The notes: a model not told the origin generated them from the letters alone. A stretch of DNA of 64,000 bases from Tsukamurella paurometabola (GCF_900631615.1 NZ_LR131273.1:1860001-1924000), one strand, 5' to 3'. Counted from the stretch's first letter, positions 9,649-20,907 are shown. Numbers and translations are program-made.

Positions 9649-12600
9649 GTGGACCACGTGGTGCACTCCCTGACCGGAGCCCAGTACGGAATGTGGCTTG
9701 GCCAGCAGATGTCCCCGGACGTCGCGTACACCGTCGCCCAGTACGTCGACATCAGTGGTCCGTTCGACGTCGAGATCATGCGCGCCGCGACGCGCGAGAC
9801 CAGCGACGAGTTCCTCTCTCCGTACGTCCGCATCGAGGTCGACGAATCCGGCACCCCGGTCCAGTGGGTCGACCGCAGCATCGATGCCGCCGCGCAGGTG
9901 ATCGACCTCGGGCTCGCGGACCTGCCGGAGGATCAGCGGATCGACGCCGCCGTCGCGTGGATGCGCGCCGAGTACTCGCGCCCCATCGACCTCGCGACCG
10001 ACGAGCTCATCATCAACCGCCTCATCCGGGTCTCCGACGATCGCTGGCTCTGGTACGCCCGCGCGCACCACGCCGTCCTCGACGGCTACGGCGCCTCGAT
10101 CCTGCAGCGCCGCGTCGCGGAGCGCTACACCGCCGCGGCGACCGGAGCCGAACTCCCGCCGCTCAAGCCCGCGCCGCTCCCGCCCGAGGGCTTCGTGACC
10201 GCCGAGGACAAGTACTTCGCGTCCGCGCGCGCGGACGGTGACGCCGAGTACTGGGCCGGCGTCGTCGCGACCCTCCCCGAGGCCGCGGGCCTGAGCCGGG
10301 TGGTCGCGGCACCGTCGAGCCTGAACCTGCGCCGCAACGGCGTTCCCAGTGCCGAGGCCGGGGCCCGGCTGGAGGCGGCGGCCGAGCGCCTGGGCACCAA
10401 TCGCACGGGGCTGGTGATCGCGGCCTTCGGCGCCTACGTCGCCGCCGTCGCGGGGCGCGAGGAGATCTCGGTGTCCGTTCCCGTCGCCGCCCGCACCACG
10501 GCGGCGCTCCGCGGCTCGACCGGAATGACCGCGAACGTGCTGCCCGTGCCGGTGCGCGCGGGTGCGGGCGCCACCGTCTCGGACATCATCGACGGCACCG
10601 GCCTCGATCTCCGCAACGGCCTGCGGCACCAGCTCTATCCGGCCGCGCGGATGGAGGCGCCGACGATGCGCGAGGGCGTCGTCGGCTCCACCTTCGGCGA
10701 CACCATCAACATCATGATGTTCTCCTCGGCGATCACGCTGGGCGAGGCCGCCGGCACCCTCAACCTGCTCACGTCGGGCCCGGCCGAGGACGTGGCGGTC
10801 ACCGTCTACGAGTCCGAGCAGGGCGCGCTGCGGATCGACATGGAGGCCAATCCGGCGTCGTACACCGTGGCCGACCTGGATGCGCACTTCGAGCGGTTCA
10901 TGCAGTACCTCGAGCGCTTCGCGGCCGCGCCCGGCGGTACCCCCCTCTCCGCACTCGCCGTCGCGACCGACGCCGAACGCGCCGACTGGAACCGTTTCGC
11001 CGGGATCGACGCGGCCCCGGCGGGCGACCCCGCGGTACCGATGCCCGAGCTGCTGCGCCGCACCGCCGCGGCGCACGCCGACCGGGTCGCCGTGGTCGAC
11101 GGCGACCGCAGCATCACCTACGGTGACCTGGACCAGTACAGCGACCGTCTCGCCCGGTACCTCATGACCATCGGGGCCGCACCCGAACAGCGCGTGGCGC
11201 TGCGCATCCCGCGCTCCCTCGAATCCGTGATCGCCGTCTGGGCCGTCGCGAAGACCGGCGCCGCCTTCGTGCCGATCGACCCCAAGCTCCCCGCCGAGCG
11301 CGCCGAGCACATCGCCACCGCCGCGGCGCCCGTCGCCACCCTGACGCCCGCGGACCTCGCGCGCGTGTGGGGTCCCGGCGCGAACGCCGGTGCCAGCGAC
11401 GCGGATTGGCCGACGATCGAGCTCGCCAACCCGGCCTACCTGATCTTCACCTCCGGTTCGACCGGCCGTCCCAAGGGCGTCAGCGTGACCCACGCCGGAC
11501 TGTCCGGCCTCGCGGCCGAGCTGGTCCGCTCGCACGGCCTGGCCGAGGGCTCGCGCGTGATGCACTTCGTCTCCCCGGGCTTCGACGCTTCCGTCCTCGA
11601 ACTCCTCATGGCCGTCGACAGCGCCTCGACCCTGGTCGTGGTCCCGCCCGACGTCTACGGCGGCGAGGAACTGGAGGACGTCCTGGCGCAGGGCGGGGTC
11701 AACGGCGGGTTCATCACCCCCGCGGCCGTCGCCACCCTCGACCCCGCGAAACTCCCCGCGCTCACCGCGCTCGGCGTCGGTGGCGACACCGTTCCGCAGG
11801 CTCTCGTCGACCGGTGGGCCGGCAAGGGGCGCAACCTGGTCAACGTGTACGGGCCCACCGAGACCACGATCGCCGTCACCCTCGGCGCACTCCGGAGCGG
11901 CGAACCGGTCCGCCTGGGCGGGCCGATCCCCGGTACCCGGCTCTACGTACTCGACCCCTACCTGCGGCCGGCGCCCGTCGGCGTCGCCGGCGAACTGTAC
12001 ATCTCCGGCCCCGGCATCGCCCGCGGGTACCACGGCAACCCCCTCCTCACCGCGGAACGGTTCGTGGCCAACCCCTTCGAGGACGACGGCGCCCGCATGT
12101 ACCGGTCGGGCGACCTGGTCCGCTGGGACGCCGACGGCAGGCTCGAGTTCCTCGGCCGCATCGACTCGCAGGTGAAGCTGCGCGGATTCCGTATCGAGCT
12201 CGGCGAGATCGACGCCGCTGTGATGCGGGTGCCCGGCACCGAGCGGGCCGTCACGGTCGTGCACGGCGACGACACCGCCACCGCGGAACTCGTCACCTAC
12301 GTCACCGGCACCGCCGCCGTCGACGCGATCACCGCGAGCATCGCCGCGGAACTCCCGGCCTACATGGTTCCGGCACACATCATCGCGCTCGACGAGTTCC
12401 CGCTGACCGTCAACGGCAAGGTCGACCACAAGCAGCTGCCACAGCCCGAGCGGGCGGCCGTCGCCGTGTCCGCCGGCCGCGGCCCGCAGACCGACGCCGA
12501 GCGGCTGGTCGCCGAGGCGTTCGCCGAGGTGATCCCCGGCGTGAACAAGGACGACCTCAACGTCACGACCACGCTCTTCGACCTCGGCGGCAACTCGCTC

Positions 12601-15600
12601 TCGGCGACCCGCATCGCGGCGCGGCTCGGATCCGCGACCGGCACCCGGGTCAGCGTGGCGACGGTCTTCGCCAACCCCACCGTCGAGGGGCTCGCCGCCG
12701 CGATCGGCGGCGCACCCGTGCCGGCGGCGGCGATCGCCGCCGCCACCGAGACCGTGGTTGCCGCCGAGCCCGAGCCGGAGTTCGCGGCACCGTCGGACCC
12801 CGAGGAGGCGGCCGAGCTGCTTCCCGCCCAGCACCAGATGTGGGTCCGCAACCGCGTGAGTCCCGATGGCTCGTACCACATCCCGGTCGCGCTGCACCTG
12901 CGCGGCGACGTCGACGTGTCCGCCATGCGCGTGGCGCTCGGCGACGTCGTGGCCCGGCACACGCCGCTGCGCACCGTCTACCGCAACGGCCCGACCGCCG
13001 GCGAACCGGAGGTCCAGGTGCTGCCCGCCGGACCGAACCTCGTGCCGTTCACCGAGCGCACCGTGGCACTCGACGAACTGATGGCCGCCGCCTCCGACTA
13101 CGCGGGCGAGCCCTTCGATCTCGCCGCCGACGTGCCGATCCGCGCCCGCCTGTACCGCATCGACGAGCGGCACCAGGTGCTCGTGCTCGTGATCCACCAC
13201 ATCGCCGCCGACGGGTGGTCGATGATGCCGCTGGCCGGTGACCTCGCCACCGCCTACGCCTCGCGCACCCACGGGAAGGCGCCGAAGTTCCCGCCGCTCC
13301 CGCGCACCTACACCGAGCACGCGCGGTCCTACAAGCACCGCCTGACCGGGGCGCCCCGCCAGGCCCTCGACCGGTTCTGGGCCGACGTCCTCGCCGATCC
13401 GCCGGCCGAGTCGGTGCCGCCCGCCGCGGTGCCGCGCTCGGGCGGCGTCGTCTCCGCGGCGCGGTCGATCGGCACCCGCGTCGCGCCCGAGGTGTGGGCC
13501 GGCGTGGCGGGCCTGGCCCGGGCCCACACCACCACGCCCTTCATCGTGGTGCACGCGGCACTCGCCGCGGCGATCTCGCGCCTGTCCGGCCAGAGCGACC
13601 TGGTGATCGGCACCGCCGTCGCCGGGCGCGGCGAGGCCGAGCTCGACGGCCTCGTCGGCATGTTCGTGAACTCGATCCCGCTGCGCACCCGGACCAGCAA
13701 CGATCAGACGTTCGCGCAGCACCTCGCCGCCGTGAGCCGCGGTGACCTCGACGCCCTGGACCATTCGGATCTGCCGTTCGAATCGGTGCTCGAACTCGTC
13801 GACCCGCCCCGCGCCGCGGGCCGTCACCCGATCTTCCAGGTGATGCTCAACCAGCGTCCCTTCGACACCCAGCACTTCCCGATGGCGGGCGTCGACGTCG
13901 AGGTCGTCCCCGTCGACGTGCCGATCGCCCGGTTCGACATCGAGGTCACGCTCGGCGCCGACGGGACCATCGAGCTGCGCTACGCCTCGGAGCTGTACCG
14001 CGCGGAGCAGGCGGAGTCGATCCTCGACGCCCTGGTCGCCGTGCTCACCGCGGTCGGCCGCGATCCGCAGACCACCGTCGGCGAACTGCCGATCATGTCG
14101 GCGGACCGGCTCGCCGAACTCACCCCGGTGCGCGGCGTGGAGGCCGACTTCCACACCCCGCTGGGGCAACTGATGCGCGAGGCCGCCCGGACCTACTCCA
14201 ACCGCCCGGCCGTCATCGACGGGCAGCGCGTACTGACCTACCGCGAGCTCTACGCCGATGCCCGGAAGGTCGCCGCGGCCGTCCTCGCCGCCGGCTCGCG
14301 CCCCGGCGAGGCGGTGCTCACCGACCTGCCGCGATCCGCGGAGTCCATCACCGCCTTCTGGGGAATCACCCTGGCCGGCGCCGCGGTGGCGCCGGTGGAC
14401 CCGAAGTACCCGCAGGACCGCCGCGACTACATCGCGAACGATGTGCGCGCCCGAGTCGGCGTGACCGCCACCGGCAGCGGCGTCGAGGGCGTCAACTGGG
14501 TCGCGATGGACAACCTGGACGGCGACGGTTACGACCCGCAGATCGTTCCCAACCTGGACGACGCCGCCTACGTCATCTACACGTCCGGCTCCACCGGCCA
14601 GCCCAAGGGCACGGTGGTGACGCACCGCGGCCTCGGCAACTTCGCCGAGGAACTGCACGTGCGCCTGCAGACCGGTGCCGATACGCGGGTCCTCGCGTTC
14701 GCCTCCACCGCGTTCGACGCGACGGTGCTCGAGCACCTCATGGCGATCCGCGTCGGCGCGCCCCTCGTGGTGGTGCCCCCGGGGACCACCGGCGGCCGTG
14801 AGCTGGAGAAGATCGTGGCCGATCACGTTGTGACGCACGGCTTCCTGACCCCGTCCACGCTCGCCACGATCGACCCGGACGCGGTGCCGTCGTGGACGCA
14901 CGTCCTCGCGGGCGGCGAGGCGCTGGGCCCCGGCCTGGCGAAGAAGTGGAGCGTCGGCCGCCGGCTGCACAACGGCTACGGTCCGACCGAGACCACGATC
15001 ATGACCGCGATCTCCGACGCGCTGTCCGGTGACGGCCGCGTGCCGATCGGCCCGCCCGTCCGCGGGCAGGAGCTGATGGTGCTGGACGACGAGCTGCGGC
15101 CCGTGCCCGTCGGCATGCCGGGCGAGCTGTACGTCGCCGGTCCGCAGCTGGCGCGCGGCTACCACCGCCGCCCGCAGCTCACCGCCTCGCGCTTCGTCGC
15201 CAATCCCTACGGCGGGCCCGGTGCTCGGATGTACCGCACGGGCGACGTCGTCCGCTGGACCCGCAGCGACAGCGGGCAGCTCATCGTCGACTTCGTGGGC
15301 CGCAACGACTTCCAGGTCAAGATCCGCGGCATCCGCATCGAGCTCGGTGAGATCGACGCGACCATCGACACGATGCCCGGCGTGGACTTCGTCTCCACTC
15401 AGGTCCGCCCGGGCCCCGACGGTGCGCCGGCCCTGGTCGCCTACGTCAAGGGCGACGTGGACCCCGCGTCGGTCCGCGCGCACGTGCGGACCCGTCTGCC
15501 CGGCTTCATGGTTCCCGCCGCGGTGATGATCATCGCCGCGGTGCCGATGGGCAACACCGGCAAGCTCGACAACGCGGCGCTCCCGGAGCCGTACTTCGGA

Positions 15601-18600
15601 GGCGCGGGAAACGCCGCCGCCAAGCCCACGACGCCGGGCGAGAGCCGCGTCGTCGAGGCCTTCCGCAAGGTTCTCGGCAGCGAGGCCATCGGCGTCGAGG
15701 ACGACTTCTTCGACCTCGGCGGCAACTCGCTGTCCGCGAACGAGCTGGTGAGCCTGCTCGGCAACGGGATCGAGGCGCGCACCGTCTTCGACCTGCGCAC
15801 CCCGGCCGCGATCGCGACCGCCCTGACCGGCGATCCCGACCGGATCTCCAACGAGTCCGCCCTCGAGGACCAGGGCCTGCGGCGCGTGCAGCGCGGCGAC
15901 CGGATGCCGCTGTCGTCCGCGCAGGAGCGGATGTGGCTGCAGAACAAGATCGACCCGGGGCCGACGTACAACATCGGCGCGGCGTTCCTCGCGAGCCGGC
16001 CCGTCGACAAGGCGGTTCTCGACGCCGCCCTGCGCGACGTGCTCGCGCGGCACGAGAGCCTGCGGACCCGCTACCCGTCCTCCGCGGAGGGGCCGTACCA
16101 GGAGATCCTGCCCGCCGACGCGCCCGAGGTCCGCGACTTCGCGGCCGAGTTCGGCACCGCCACGTCCAACGTCGCCGGCCAGGAATCGGCGATCGCCGAG
16201 TTCGTGGCGCGGCCCTTCGCGCTCAACCGGGACGTGCCGCTGCGCGTGATGACGGCGCCGACCGGCAAGGGCTCGATCCTCGCCATCGCCGTGCACCACA
16301 TCGCGGCGGACGGTGCCTCCGTGGTGCCGCTGACCCGTGACCTGATGGCCGCCTATCTCGCCCGCAGCACCGGAGCCGCGCCGCAGTGGAGCGAACTCCC
16401 GCTGCAGTACGCGGACTACGCGGTGTGGCAGCGCGGCCAGGCGGAGAAGGACGCCGGTGCGGTGGCCTACTTCGCGGAACGTCTCGCGGGCGTGCCCGAG
16501 GAGAGCTCCTTCCCGGCCGATGGCCCACGGCCGACGATCGGCTCGACCGACGCCGGCGAGGTCGCCATCGTGCTGCCGAAGGCCGAGCGGGATGCGCTCG
16601 CGGACTTCGCCGGCAAGCGCGGCGTCTCCATGTTCATGGTGCTGCACGCCGGCCTCGCGGCGCTGCTGCATCGCGTGAACGGCGCCGAGGACGTGGTCAT
16701 CGGCACGCCGGTGATCGGGCGGACCGATCGCCGCCTGCGCGACGTCGTGGGCATGTTCGTCAACACCGTGGCCCTGCGCACCACCGTGACCGGCGCCGAG
16801 AGCTTCAACGCCCTCGTCGACCGGATCCGCAGCGGCGACCTCGACGACCTGGTCCACGCGACGGCGCCGTTCGAGCGGGTCATCGAGGCGCTGCAGCCGC
16901 CGCGCAGCCGGGATCGGCACCCCGTCTTCCAGGTGGTGCTGAGCCACCAGAACCTGGGTGATCCGCTGAGCGTCATCACCTCCGACGGCGGCGGCATGTT
17001 CGAACTGGAACCGCTTCCGCTCGCGGCGGCCACCACGACCTTCGACGCGACCTTCGAGGTGCGCGAGGTGGAGGAGGGCCTGCGGTTCAACTTCCGCTAC
17101 CGCACCGACCTGTACCGCCCGGCGACGGCCGAGGGCATCGTCGGCCGCCTCGCGCGCCTGGTGACGGCGGGCGTGGCCTCGCCCGACACCCCGGTGGCGG
17201 ACCTCCCGGTCCTGCTGCCCGCGGAACAGGCGCTGTTCCAGCGGGCGTCCACCACGATCGAGCCCCACACGATGGCCGAGATCCTGGCGCGCGCAGTGCG
17301 GCAGCGCCCCGGCGCTCCCGCACTGCGCGACGGCGACGTCCACTACACGTACTCCGAGCTGGACTCGGCGGTATCGGCGCTCGCCAACCGCCTCGCGGGC
17401 CTGGGCGTGGGCACCGGAACCCGTGTGGCCGTGGCGGTCCCGCGGTCCGCGGCCTCGGTCGTCGCGTTCTGGGCCGTGGCGCGGCTCGGCGCCGTGTACC
17501 TGCCGGTCGACCCGAACTACCCGGCCGAACGGATCGAGTACATCCTCGAGGACGCCGACCCCGCGCTGGGCCTGACGGTCCGCGACGCCGCCGACGGCCT
17601 GCCGAAGACCGTCGACTGGGTGCCGGTGGACCTGGCGCCCTCGCGTGTTCAGCACCCGCCCGCCGAGGTCGCACCCGTGGGTGTCGACGATCCCGCGTAC
17701 GTGATCTACACCTCGGGTTCGACGGGCAAGCCCAAGGGCGTCGTCGTGCCGCACCGGGGGCTCGCCGCGATGGCCGACACGCTGGTGCGCCAGCACGCCG
17801 TCGGCGCGGGGGCGCGAGTGCTGCACTTCGCCTCGCCCAGCTTCGACGCCTCGATCCTCGAGCTGCTGCTGGCGACCTGGTCCCGCGCCGAACTCGTGAT
17901 CGCGCCCGTGACCCTGTACGGCGGTGCGCCGCTCGGCGACTTCCTGGCCGAGAACGAGGTGACCCACGCGTTCATCACCCCGGCGGCGCTCGCCACCATC
18001 CCCGACCGCGACCTGCCGCTGCTCGAAGCGCTCAGCGTGGGCGGCGACGTGCTGCAGACGGAGCTGGCGCGCCGCTGGTCCAACGGACGGATCCTGATCA
18101 ACGCCTACGGCCCGACCGAGGTGACGATCGCCGCCACCATGGGCGCCGTCGATCCCGACAACGTGGGCATCGGCAGCGCGGTCACGGACGCGCAGCTGAT
18201 GATCTGCGACGAGCGGCTGAACCTGGTGGCGCCCGGCACCGTCGGCGAGCTCTACGTCGCGGGTCCCGGTGTGGCGCACGGCTACCTGGACCGGCCGGAG
18301 CTCACCGCCTCGCGGTTCGTCGCCAATCCGTACAACGACGCGCAGGGCTACAAGCGCATGTACCGGACGGGCGACCTGGTGCGCTGGCGCGCCTCCGACT
18401 CGGGCGAGCCGGTTCTCGAGTTCGTCGGCCGCAGCGACGACCAGCTCAAGGTCCGCGGCTTCCGCGTGGAGCCCGGCGAGGTCGCCTCGGCCGTCGAGAG
18501 CCACCCCGACGTCCGGCAGGCCGTCGTGGTCGTCGACCGCGGCGACGGCTCGCTCGAGGCCCAGGCCGCGGCCCGACTGGTCGCCTACTACGTGGCCGAG

Positions 18601-20907
18601 CGGGCGGTCACCGTCGACGCGCTCCGGGAGTGGGTCGCGGACCGCCTGCCGCGGCACATGGTCCCCGCCGTCTTCCAGGAGATCGACAGCGTGCCGGTGA
18701 CCGCGCACGGCAAGACGGACCTCAAGGCCCTGCCGCCCGTCGGCGCGCCGGCCAAGGCCGCCGTCGCCCCCGACGACGTCGTCGTCTCGCCGCTCGCCGG
18801 CGTCGTGGGCCCCGCGTCGTCGAAGCAGCGGATGGACACGGCCGCCGGCCTGGAGAACGCCGTCGCCGAGATCCTCTCCGACGTGCTCGGCGTGGCCTCG
18901 CTCGGCATGGACGACGACTTCTTCGCCGTCGGCGGCACCTCGCTGCAGGCCGCGATCGCCGTCGACCGGCTGCGCGAGCGGTTCAACGCGGAGGACGCCA
19001 GCATCCGCTGGTTCTTCGAGGACGCCCGGGTCGGCACGATCGCGGCCCGGATCGCCGGTGCCCCTGCCCCCGTCTCCACCACGGCGGTGATCACCGGCGT
19101 GGCCGCGGATTCCGATACGGCCATCACCGACCCGATCCTGCCGCTGCGCGCGGGCAACCCGGGCGTGGAGCCGCTGTACTGCGTGCACCCCGCGGTGGGC
19201 CTCGCGTGGAACTACCTCGGCCTGTCCGGCGAGCTGGATCCGAGCATCCCCATCATCGGGTTGCAGGCTCCCGGCATCTCCTACCCGATGCCGCCCGCGG
19301 ATTCGATCCGCGAGCTCGCGCGCACCTACGTCCGCAACATCCGCACCAGCCGTCCCCACGGCCCGTACAACCTGCTCGGCTGGTCCCTCGGCGGCCTCAT
19401 CGCGCACGAGATGGCCGTCGAACTGCGGGAACTGGGGGAGAAGGTCAACCTGGCCCTCATGGACGCGTACCCGCTGGGCGACTACCGCGGGCCCCGCGAG
19501 GAGATGTCGATCGCGGCGCTGCTGCGCGAGTTCGTCGGACTCGACGTCGACGAGGACGCGGAGCTCACCGCGGCCGACGCCCTCGACCTGCTGGCGACCG
19601 CCGGCGGCCCGGCGCGCGAACTCTCGCGCGGCCAGATGGAGCGCCTGCTGGCGAACTACCGGCACAACACGCTGCTCGGCTACTCGCACCGGCCGCGCGA
19701 GTACGACGGCGACATGCTGGTCTTCCGCGCGACCGAGCAGACCACGGGCGGCCTCGTGCCGCAGCTGTGGCGGCCGTACGTGACCGGCCTCGTGCAGGTG
19801 CACGACATCGAGGCGACGCACAACCAGCTCGGCGCGTCGCCGGCGATCGACGAGGTCGCCCGCACCATGAACGTCTTCCTCACGGGCAACTACACCGCGG
19901 TGGTGAAGTCGAAGAGCAAGACGCTCGACGATTCGAAACCGCTGGTGAGCGTGCGCGGCCTGACCCGCAAGTACGGGCGCGGCAAGAAGGCGGTCTTCGC
20001 CCTGAACGGCGTGGATCTCGACATCGCACCCGGCAGCGTGCACGCGCTGCTCGGCCCGAACGGCGCCGGTAAGACGACCACGGTGAAGATCATCTCGACG
20101 CTCATGAAGCCGTCCGAGGGCTCCGTCAGCATCGACGGTGTCGACGCCCTGGCCGACCCGCGGCGCGCCCGGTCGATCATCGGCCTCTCGGGTCAGTACT
20201 CGGCTGTCGACGAGAACCTCACGGGCCGCGAGAACCTCGAGATGTTCGCGCGTCTCTACGGTTTCGACAAGATCTCCGCGCAGGGCCGTGCGAACGAGCT
20301 GCTCAAGCAGTTCCGCCTCACCGCGGCCGCGGACCGCGCGTCGGGCACGTACTCCGGCGGTATGCGCCGCCGGCTCGACCTCGCCGGGGCGATCATCGCC
20401 CGCCCGCGCCTGGTGGTGCTCGACGAGCCGACCACGGGGCTCGACCCGCGCAGCCGCAAGGACGTCTGGGACGTGATCGCGCGACTGAGCAAGGAGGACG
20501 GCATCTCGGTGCTGCTCACCACGCAGTACCTGGACGAGGCGGAGATCCTGGCCGATCTGGTGACGATCATCGACCAGGGCCGCATCATCCGGTCCGGTAC
20601 CGTGCCCGAGCTGAAATCCGCTGCCGCGGCGGACCTGATCCAGATCGGGCTGCGCGAGCGCGACCGGGTGACCGCCTGGCCGATCCTGGCCCGGCACGCC
20701 ATCGACGGGACCGCGATCCGAGAGGCCTCCGGGCTCAGCGCGATCCGCGTGGCCGACGGCCAGCGCAAGCTGGTCGCCGTCCTCCACGACCTGCGGGAGG
20801 CCGGCGTCCAGGTCGAGTCGGCGATGTTGCGCGAAGCCACCCTGGACGACGTCTTCTTCGCCCTCACCGGCGAGGACGCGAACAAGACCGAGGAGAACAA
20901 CGCATGA
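9649..20907 (+). CDS. Three-module NRPS with thioesterase fused to a DrrA-type ABC ATPase
   Basis: 3,752 residues in one frame. Order (residues from GTG 9649): C1 about 5-450 (HHAVLDG near 140, EntF-like start); A1 (IFTSGSTGRPKG near 600); PCP1 (GGNSLS, Ser 983); C2 (HHIAADGW near 1185); A2 (TSGSTGQPKG near 1647); PCP2 (Ser 2027); C3 (HHIAADGA near 2217); A3 (TSGSTGKPKG near 2690); PCP3 (VGGTSL, Ser 3098); type-I thioesterase (GWSLGG, Ser 3246); a short linker; then a complete ABC ATPase (Walker A GPNGAGKTT, Lys 3475; signature YSGGMRRRLDLA near 3568; Walker B VVLDEPTTGLDPRS). No epimerase domain is seen. The start has GAGGAGA 5 bp upstream. It should build a three-residue product, possibly N-capped because module 1 opens with a C domain. 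The ABC part has DrrA features and needs the overlapping permease. My hand-read A-domain pockets (D-A-L-F-x-G-x-I-x) are similar in all three modules but match no substrate I know. Confidence 0.92.
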   Translation: MDHVVHSLTGAQYGMWLGQQMSPDVAYTVAQYVDISGPFDVEIMRAATRETSDEFLSPYVRIEVDESGTPVQWVDRSIDAAAQVIDLGLADLPEDQRIDAAVAWMRAEYSRPIDLATDELIINRLIRVSDDRWLWYARAHHAVLDGYGASILQRRVAERYTAAATGAELPPLKPAPLPPEGFVTAEDKYFASARADGDAEYWAGVVATLPEAAGLSRVVAAPSSLNLRRNGVPSAEAGARLEAAAERLGTNRTGLVIAAFGAYVAAVAGREEISVSVPVAARTTAALRGSTGMTANVLPVPVRAGAGATVSDIIDGTGLDLRNGLRHQLYPAARMEAPTMREGVVGSTFGDTINIMMFSSAITLGEAAGTLNLLTSGPAEDVAVTVYESEQGALRIDMEANPASYTVADLDAHFERFMQYLERFAAAPGGTPLSALAVATDAERADWNRFAGIDAAPAGDPAVPMPELLRRTAAAHADRVAVVDGDRSITYGDLDQYSDRLARYLMTIGAAPEQRVALRIPRSLESVIAVWAVAKTGAAFVPIDPKLPAERAEHIATAAAPVATLTPADLARVWGPGANAGASDADWPTIELANPAYLIFTSGSTGRPKGVSVTHAGLSGLAAELVRSHGLAEGSRVMHFVSPGFDASVLELLMAVDSASTLVVVPPDVYGGEELEDVLAQGGVNGGFITPAAVATLDPAKLPALTALGVGGDTVPQALVDRWAGKGRNLVNVYGPTETTIAVTLGALRSGEPVRLGGPIPGTRLYVLDPYLRPAPVGVAGELYISGPGIARGYHGNPLLTAERFVANPFEDDGARMYRSGDLVRWDADGRLEFLGRIDSQVKLRGFRIELGEIDAAVMRVPGTERAVTVVHGDDTATAELVTYVTGTAAVDAITASIAAELPAYMVPAHIIALDEFPLTVNGKVDHKQLPQPERAAVAVSAGRGPQTDAERLVAEAFAEVIPGVNKDDLNVTTTLFDLGGNSLSATRIAARLGSATGTRVSVATVFANPTVEGLAAAIGGAPVPAAAIAAATETVVAAEPEPEFAAPSDPEEAAELLPAQHQMWVRNRVSPDGSYHIPVALHLRGDVDVSAMRVALGDVVARHTPLRTVYRNGPTAGEPEVQVLPAGPNLVPFTERTVALDELMAAASDYAGEPFDLAADVPIRARLYRIDERHQVLVLVIHHIAADGWSMMPLAGDLATAYASRTHGKAPKFPPLPRTYTEHARSYKHRLTGAPRQALDRFWADVLADPPAESVPPAAVPRSGGVVSAARSIGTRVAPEVWAGVAGLARAHTTTPFIVVHAALAAAISRLSGQSDLVIGTAVAGRGEAELDGLVGMFVNSIPLRTRTSNDQTFAQHLAAVSRGDLDALDHSDLPFESVLELVDPPRAAGRHPIFQVMLNQRPFDTQHFPMAGVDVEVVPVDVPIARFDIEVTLGADGTIELRYASELYRAEQAESILDALVAVLTAVGRDPQTTVGELPIMSADRLAELTPVRGVEADFHTPLGQLMREAARTYSNRPAVIDGQRVLTYRELYADARKVAAAVLAAGSRPGEAVLTDLPRSAESITAFWGITLAGAAVAPVDPKYPQDRRDYIANDVRARVGVTATGSGVEGVNWVAMDNLDGDGYDPQIVPNLDDAAYVIYTSGSTGQPKGTVVTHRGLGNFAEELHVRLQTGADTRVLAFASTAFDATVLEHLMAIRVGAPLVVVPPGTTGGRELEKIVADHVVTHGFLTPSTLATIDPDAVPSWTHVLAGGEALGPGLAKKWSVGRRLHNGYGPTETTIMTAISDALSGDGRVPIGPPVRGQELMVLDDELRPVPVGMPGELYVAGPQLARGYHRRPQLTASRFVANPYGGPGARMYRTGDVVRWTRSDSGQLIVDFVGRNDFQVKIRGIRIELGEIDATIDTMPGVDFVSTQVRPGPDGAPALVAYVKGDVDPASVRAHVRTRLPGFMVPAAVMIIAAVPMGNTGKLDNAALPEPYFGGAGNAAAKPTTPGESRVVEAFRKVLGSEAIGVEDDFFDLGGNSLSANELVSLLGNGIEARTVFDLRTPAAIATALTGDPDRISNESALEDQGLRRVQRGDRMPLSSAQERMWLQNKIDPGPTYNIGAAFLASRPVDKAVLDAALRDVLARHESLRTRYPSSAEGPYQEILPADAPEVRDFAAEFGTATSNVAGQESAIAEFVARPFALNRDVPLRVMTAPTGKGSILAIAVHHIAADGASVVPLTRDLMAAYLARSTGAAPQWSELPLQYADYAVWQRGQAEKDAGAVAYFAERLAGVPEESSFPADGPRPTIGSTDAGEVAIVLPKAERDALADFAGKRGVSMFMVLHAGLAALLHRVNGAEDVVIGTPVIGRTDRRLRDVVGMFVNTVALRTTVTGAESFNALVDRIRSGDLDDLVHATAPFERVIEALQPPRSRDRHPVFQVVLSHQNLGDPLSVITSDGGGMFELEPLPLAAATTTFDATFEVREVEEGLRFNFRYRTDLYRPATAEGIVGRLARLVTAGVASPDTPVADLPVLLPAEQALFQRASTTIEPHTMAEILARAVRQRPGAPALRDGDVHYTYSELDSAVSALANRLAGLGVGTGTRVAVAVPRSAASVVAFWAVARLGAVYLPVDPNYPAERIEYILEDADPALGLTVRDAADGLPKTVDWVPVDLAPSRVQHPPAEVAPVGVDDPAYVIYTSGSTGKPKGVVVPHRGLAAMADTLVRQHAVGAGARVLHFASPSFDASILELLLATWSRAELVIAPVTLYGGAPLGDFLAENEVTHAFITPAALATIPDRDLPLLEALSVGGDVLQTELARRWSNGRILINAYGPTEVTIAATMGAVDPDNVGIGSAVTDAQLMICDERLNLVAPGTVGELYVAGPGVAHGYLDRPELTASRFVANPYNDAQGYKRMYRTGDLVRWRASDSGEPVLEFVGRSDDQLKVRGFRVEPGEVASAVESHPDVRQAVVVVDRGDGSLEAQAAARLVAYYVAERAVTVDALREWVADRLPRHMVPAVFQEIDSVPVTAHGKTDLKALPPVGAPAKAAVAPDDVVVSPLAGVVGPASSKQRMDTAAGLENAVAEILSDVLGVASLGMDDDFFAVGGTSLQAAIAVDRLRERFNAEDASIRWFFEDARVGTIAARIAGAPAPVSTTAVITGVAADSDTAITDPILPLRAGNPGVEPLYCVHPAVGLAWNYLGLSGELDPSIPIIGLQAPGISYPMPPADSIRELARTYVRNIRTSRPHGPYNLLGWSLGGLIAHEMAVELRELGEKVNLALMDAYPLGDYRGPREEMSIAALLREFVGLDVDEDAELTAADALDLLATAGGPARELSRGQMERLLANYRHNTLLGYSHRPREYDGDMLVFRATEQTTGGLVPQLWRPYVTGLVQVHDIEATHNQLGASPAIDEVARTMNVFLTGNYTAVVKSKSKTLDDSKPLVSVRGLTRKYGRGKKAVFALNGVDLDIAPGSVHALLGPNGAGKTTTVKIISTLMKPSEGSVSIDGVDALADPRRARSIIGLSGQYSAVDENLTGRENLEMFARLYGFDKISAQGRANELLKQFRLTAAADRASGTYSGGMRRRLDLAGAIIARPRLVVLDEPTTGLDPRSRKDVWDVIARLSKEDGISVLLTTQYLDEAEILADLVTIIDQGRIIRSGTVPELKSAAAADLIQIGLRERDRVTAWPILARHAIDGTAIREASGLSAIRVADGQRKLVAVLHDLREAGVQVESAMLREATLDDVFFALTGEDANKTEENNA

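Noticed and set aside
9424-20787. An 11.4-kb open frame (3,787 codons) antisense to the NRPS
   Set aside because: It mirrors the NRPS codons in a high-G+C gene where reverse frames seldom meet stops; the translation is low-complexity (rich in G, R, V, H, D) with no domain, while the sense strand shows all NRPS and ABC motifs.
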